From Chloroflexota bacterium (GTDB lineage Bacteria; Chloroflexota; Anaerolineae; Promineifilales; Promineifilaceae): DNA of 64,000 nucleotides. Position 1 is the stretch's first letter, and each line of letters begins with the position of its first letter. The stretch is from assembly GCA_018004935.1 (NCBI GenBank), contig JAGNBF010000005.1, forward strand, positions 61,148 to 125,147, read 5' to 3'. The translations under genes were made by a program, and so were the position numbers. The notes beneath the pieces are model-generated. The model did no database searches. It was not told where the DNA came from and saw only the letters and a program-made list of their open reading frames with translations. Positions 61,584-64,000 of this stretch are shown piece by piece.

Positions 61584-62258
61584 ATGGCTTTAGAAAAAGC
61601 CCTCATCACCAACACCATCAACGGCCAACGCATCCCGGTTCTGTTTAACCCGGAAGAGTACAGCCTCAGCCGGGCCAATAACTTTGCCCAAATGGCCATT
61701 CCCGGACGGCGCGGCCCTCTGCTCCAGTTTGTCAACGGCAACATGCAGACGCTGGAGATGGAATTATTGGTGGATAGTTACGAGGCGAATAGCGGCCGCA
61801 ACCAGGCCGGTGACGATGTGCGGCTTTTGACCCGCCAGATCACCGACCTGATGAACATTGATCCCACCACCCACGCGCCGCCGGTTTTGCTCTTCACCTG
61901 GGGATCATTGGCCTTCACCTGTGTTCTGGCCCGCGCCAGCCAGCGTTTTATCATGTTTCTGCCCGATGGCACGCCTGTCCGTGCCCGGTTTCAGGTGAGT
62001 TTTAACGAATTTATCAACGTGGAATTGGAAGCGAAGGAGACGAAGCGGGAAACAGCCGATTACAGCCATCTCCATGTGGTGCGTGAAGGGGAGACGATCA
62101 GTGGCATCGCGGCCGCGGTCTACCAAAACCCCACCCTCTGGCGGCCCATTGCCATTGCCAACGACCTAGACGACCCCCGCACCCTGCCCCTCGGCTCCCA
62201 ACTCCTCATCCCCCAACTCCCCTTCCGCGACCCGGAGACAGGCGAAGTAATGCAATAA
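61584..62258 (+). CDS. eCIS baseplate protein with LysM domain (Afp7-like)
   Basis: A 224-residue protein. ALITNTINGQRIPVLFNPEE and RANNFAQMAIPGRRGPLLQF are the CIS-tube/gpU-like N-terminal domain of the LysM proteins in contractile systems. The C-terminal LysM is HLHVVREGETISGIAAAVYQ plus WRPIAIANDLDDPRTLPLGS. It joins tube and baseplate, and may bind peptidoglycan. CAGGAG before the ATG supports the start. GCGGCCGC at 61792 and 62109. Confidence 0.92.
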   Translation: MALEKALITNTINGQRIPVLFNPEEYSLSRANNFAQMAIPGRRGPLLQFVNGNMQTLEMELLVDSYEANSGRNQAGDDVRLLTRQITDLMNIDPTTHAPPVLLFTWGSLAFTCVLARASQRFIMFLPDGTPVRARFQVSFNEFINVELEAKETKRETADYSHLHVVREGETISGIAAAVYQNPTLWRPIAIANDLDDPRTLPLGSQLLIPQLPFRDPETGEVMQ

Positions 62259-62416
62259 CGGATGGATTTAATAATTAATGGGTGAATTCGTGAATTGGTG
62301 AATGATTAACGAAGAGGTATTCCCACCTCATTAACAATTCAACAGTTCGACAATTCAACAATTAATTATTCTCTTCATCCCCATCCGTGTTCCTTCCATC
62401 CGTGTTTTTTACGACT
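62259..62416. repeat. Repeat-filled gap before the spike gene
   Basis: An imperfect palindrome of the GGGTGT-element interior (GAATTCGTGAATTGGTGAAT against ATTCAACAGTTCGACAATTC) followed by CCATCCGTGTT-type repeats (62388-62408). No Shine-Dalgarno is seen before the ATG at 62417. Confidence 0.7.
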
Positions 62417-63616
62417 ATGACCATTAACCCACAGTACGCACCCGAATTCTCCCTCGCCATCAACGGCCAGCCCCTTCCCTCGGCTGTGCGTTCAGCCGTG
62501 ACCAGCGTCCGCTACGAAGACGGCCTGAACGCTTCCGACCGGGTCGAAGTCGGCCTGGCCAACCCCGATTTGCGCTGGCTCCAGACCCACATTCGCGGCC
62601 TGGGTTTCCGCCCCTTCCCCACCGCCGTCCGTGTGGGGCCAATCGGTGGCCTCAGCGCCGTGCCCGAAGGCACTTTCGACATTGACAACAAGCTGGCTCT
62701 CTCCCTCGGCTACGCCCCCGATCCCCTCGAAGAAGTGTTCAAAGGGGAAGTAACCGGCTTGCAAGTCAGTTTTCCCAGTGGCGGCATGCCCACGATGACC
62801 CTGGTCGCCCATGATTACCTTAACCGGCTTAACCAGGGCAGTTATGCCCGGGGCTTCGGTTTTCTGCCCGATGCCATCGTCGCCGCCATTTTGGGGGCGG
62901 AAAACCTGCTCATCCCGCTGATCGATCCCGTCATTGTCGCCGGGTCCACGGCCCTGGCGGTGCTGGATGCCATCTTCAAAGGCACAGGCGTCAAACAAGG
63001 GGGCAAAGACAAGGGAGAGAGCGACTTTGAATTGCTCAAACGCATTGCCGAACGGTACGACGCCGATTTTTGGGTCGAAGGCGACACCCTTTACCTGGCC
63101 CGGTTCATTCCCAAAGAATACTCCCCGCGCCTGACCCTCACCTGGGGCGAATCCCTGATTGATTTCTCCCCACGCATGAGCACGGTGGGACAGGTGTTGG
63201 GTGTGTCGGCCAAATTTACCCTGCGCGAGATTCCGCTCAGTTTCCTGGTGGCGGTCTTTTGGGATTTTGACCGGGAAAGTTTGGGGATCAAGGTTGTACC
63301 CGGCGAGGCCGTATCGTTCACCAAGAGCCTGCTCGGTGATGTACTCACCATCATTGACCAGCCCATCACCAACCCGGCCGATATTGCCGGAGCCGCCCTG
63401 ATGATCACTCGGATGCTTCGCCAAAAAATCAACAACCGCGTCACCGGCAGTGGTTCAGCCGTGGGCAATGCCAAAATTCGCGCCGGGTCGATGATTCGGC
63501 TGGAAGGTTTAGGGGTGGATTTCAGTGGGGATTATCGTGTCACCAGTGCCAGCCACACCCTCGACAGCGGCGGCTGGCGCACCTCTTTCCAGGTGCAAAA
63601 GGAGATTCTGCCGTGA
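62417..63616 (+). CDS. eCIS spike/hub protein (gpD/VgrG/Afp8-like)
   Basis: 399 residues of the phage late control gene D family. The gp27-like part has FSLAINGQPLPSAVRSAVTS, SVRYEDGLNASDRVEVGLAN and LEEVFKGEVTGLQVSFPSGG. Then HDYLNRLNQGSYARGF and the hub helix region (ESDFELLKRIAERYDADFWV) follow. A beta-rich end (IRLEGLGVDFSGDYRVTSAS, HTLDSGGWRTSFQVQKEI) completes it. It caps the tube at the baseplate and carries the tip. The ATG at 62417 was preferred because the family pattern begins there; an in-frame start ten codons earlier lies in repeat sequence. The remaining baseplate, tape-measure and fibre genes are outside the window. Confidence 0.93.
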   Translation: MTINPQYAPEFSLAINGQPLPSAVRSAVTSVRYEDGLNASDRVEVGLANPDLRWLQTHIRGLGFRPFPTAVRVGPIGGLSAVPEGTFDIDNKLALSLGYAPDPLEEVFKGEVTGLQVSFPSGGMPTMTLVAHDYLNRLNQGSYARGFGFLPDAIVAAILGAENLLIPLIDPVIVAGSTALAVLDAIFKGTGVKQGGKDKGESDFELLKRIAERYDADFWVEGDTLYLARFIPKEYSPRLTLTWGESLIDFSPRMSTVGQVLGVSAKFTLREIPLSFLVAVFWDFDRESLGIKVVPGEAVSFTKSLLGDVLTIIDQPITNPADIAGAALMITRMLRQKINNRVTGSGSAVGNAKIRAGSMIRLEGLGVDFSGDYRVTSASHTLDSGGWRTSFQVQKEILP

Positions 63617-64000
63617 TGATCCGCAGATTAACGTCGATTTTCGCAGATTGTTTTAATCCGCGTTCATCCATGTTCCTTCCTATCCGTGGCTATTTTCGTA
63701 GGAGTTTCCTATGAGCGGCCACACACCAAGAGGGATGAAAATTTGTAGGACGATTTGGTAAATCGTCCGGGCGATTTGCCAAATCGCCCTACATTTTCGC
63801 AGGAGTTCCCCATGGGCTTTGAGCGCACCAAGAGGAATGAAAATTTGTAGGACGATTTTGTAAATCGTCCACTGGGCGATTTGCCAAATCGCCCTACATT
63901 TTCGCAGGAGTTCCCCATGGGCTTTGAGCGCACCAAGAGGAATGAAAATTTGTAGGACGATTTTGTAAATCGTCCACTGGGCGATTTGCCAAATCGCCCT
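63617..64000. repeat. Tandem array of 105-bp units at the window edge
   Basis: CAGATT/CCGTGTTC-type repeats (63620-63690) run into three units of about 105 bases of the type at 46357-46710 (TTTTCGCAGGAGTTCCCCAT, then GGACGATTTTGTAAATCGTC, then GGGCGATTTGCCAAATCG), starting about 63691, 63795 and 63900. The array continues past the edge. No gene was seen. Confidence 0.9.

Noticed and set aside
51605..63616. Prophage
   Set aside because: Sheath, tube and spike are present, but no terminase, portal, capsid, lysis or integrase genes are seen; AAA ATPase, DUF4157 and DUF4255 point to an eCIS.

Overview
The window is bacterial chromosomal DNA with moderate GC, most likely from a filamentous or sludge-type Chloroflexota (Anaerolineae/Caldilineae-like). 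This is inferred from the gene set: a DUF6391 protein, a YfhO-like membrane protein, a disrupted DUF2723 mannosyltransferase-like gene, secreted proteins ending in a YLP-type tail, GAF-rich sensor proteins, and an extracellular contractile injection system (eCIS) with DUF4157, DUF4255 and LysM proteins. No rRNA, tRNA, CRISPR array or replication origin was recognised.

Layout. 1-7.3 kb: end of a Roadblock protein, urocanate hydratase (minus strand), then a plus-strand run of a receiver-GAF-GAF protein, ComM/YifB, a hypothetical and a ModE-like regulator. 7.6-13.3 kb: a large secreted ExeM-type nuclease and a YfhO-like membrane protein. 13.3-15.1 kb (minus): HolA and DUF6391. 15.1-17.9 kb: repeats, a truncated frameshifted leuS pseudogene and an MNT/HEPN toxin-antitoxin pair. 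18-21.3 kb (minus): a NarL-type histidine kinase and response regulator. 21.8-26 kb: three secreted or membrane proteins. 26.1-34.3 kb (minus): the minisatellite-riddled DUF2723 pseudogene, DUF433/DUF5615 and HicAB toxin-antitoxin pairs around a glycosyltransferase, an M24 peptidase, a beta-propeller protein and a selenocysteine-containing SelD. 34.8-45.5 kb (mostly minus): a MocR regulator, two sensor proteins, a zinc alcohol dehydrogenase, a Gre factor, DUF190-CBS and FluC/CrcB. 45.5-51.2 kb: repeat-rich, with a small membrane protein, an FG-GAP protein and a SARP regulator. 51.3-63.6 kb: the eCIS cluster (AAA ATPase, DUF4157-OmpA protein, Pvc16-like cap, sheath, tube, tail-assembly chaperone, Ala/Pro-rich protein, LysM baseplate protein, gpD/VgrG-like spike). 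It appears to continue past the right edge or elsewhere in the genome.

Main observations. (1) The octamer GCGGCCGC occurs about 110 times by hand count, in all reading frames and in non-coding DNA, like the cyanobacterial HIP1 palindrome but with a different sequence. (2) In the eCIS, a small DUF6760-like frame has no start codon. It is joined to the preceding gene through a G GGG GGG slippery heptamer, a 5-nt spacer and an 11-bp stem-loop, which is a textbook -1 programmed frameshift like the tail chaperones of siphophages. (3) A dispersed repeat keeps constant C/G-rich flanks but carries a different perfect hairpin in nearly every copy, and one copy is nested inside another repeat for which an uninterrupted copy exists. 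(4) SelD has an in-frame UGA with a plausible bacterial SECIS hairpin. (5) 7-9-bp minisatellites fill most gaps between eCIS genes and have broken the DUF2723 gene at three places.

All assignments are from reading translated sequence and motifs; no database search was made.
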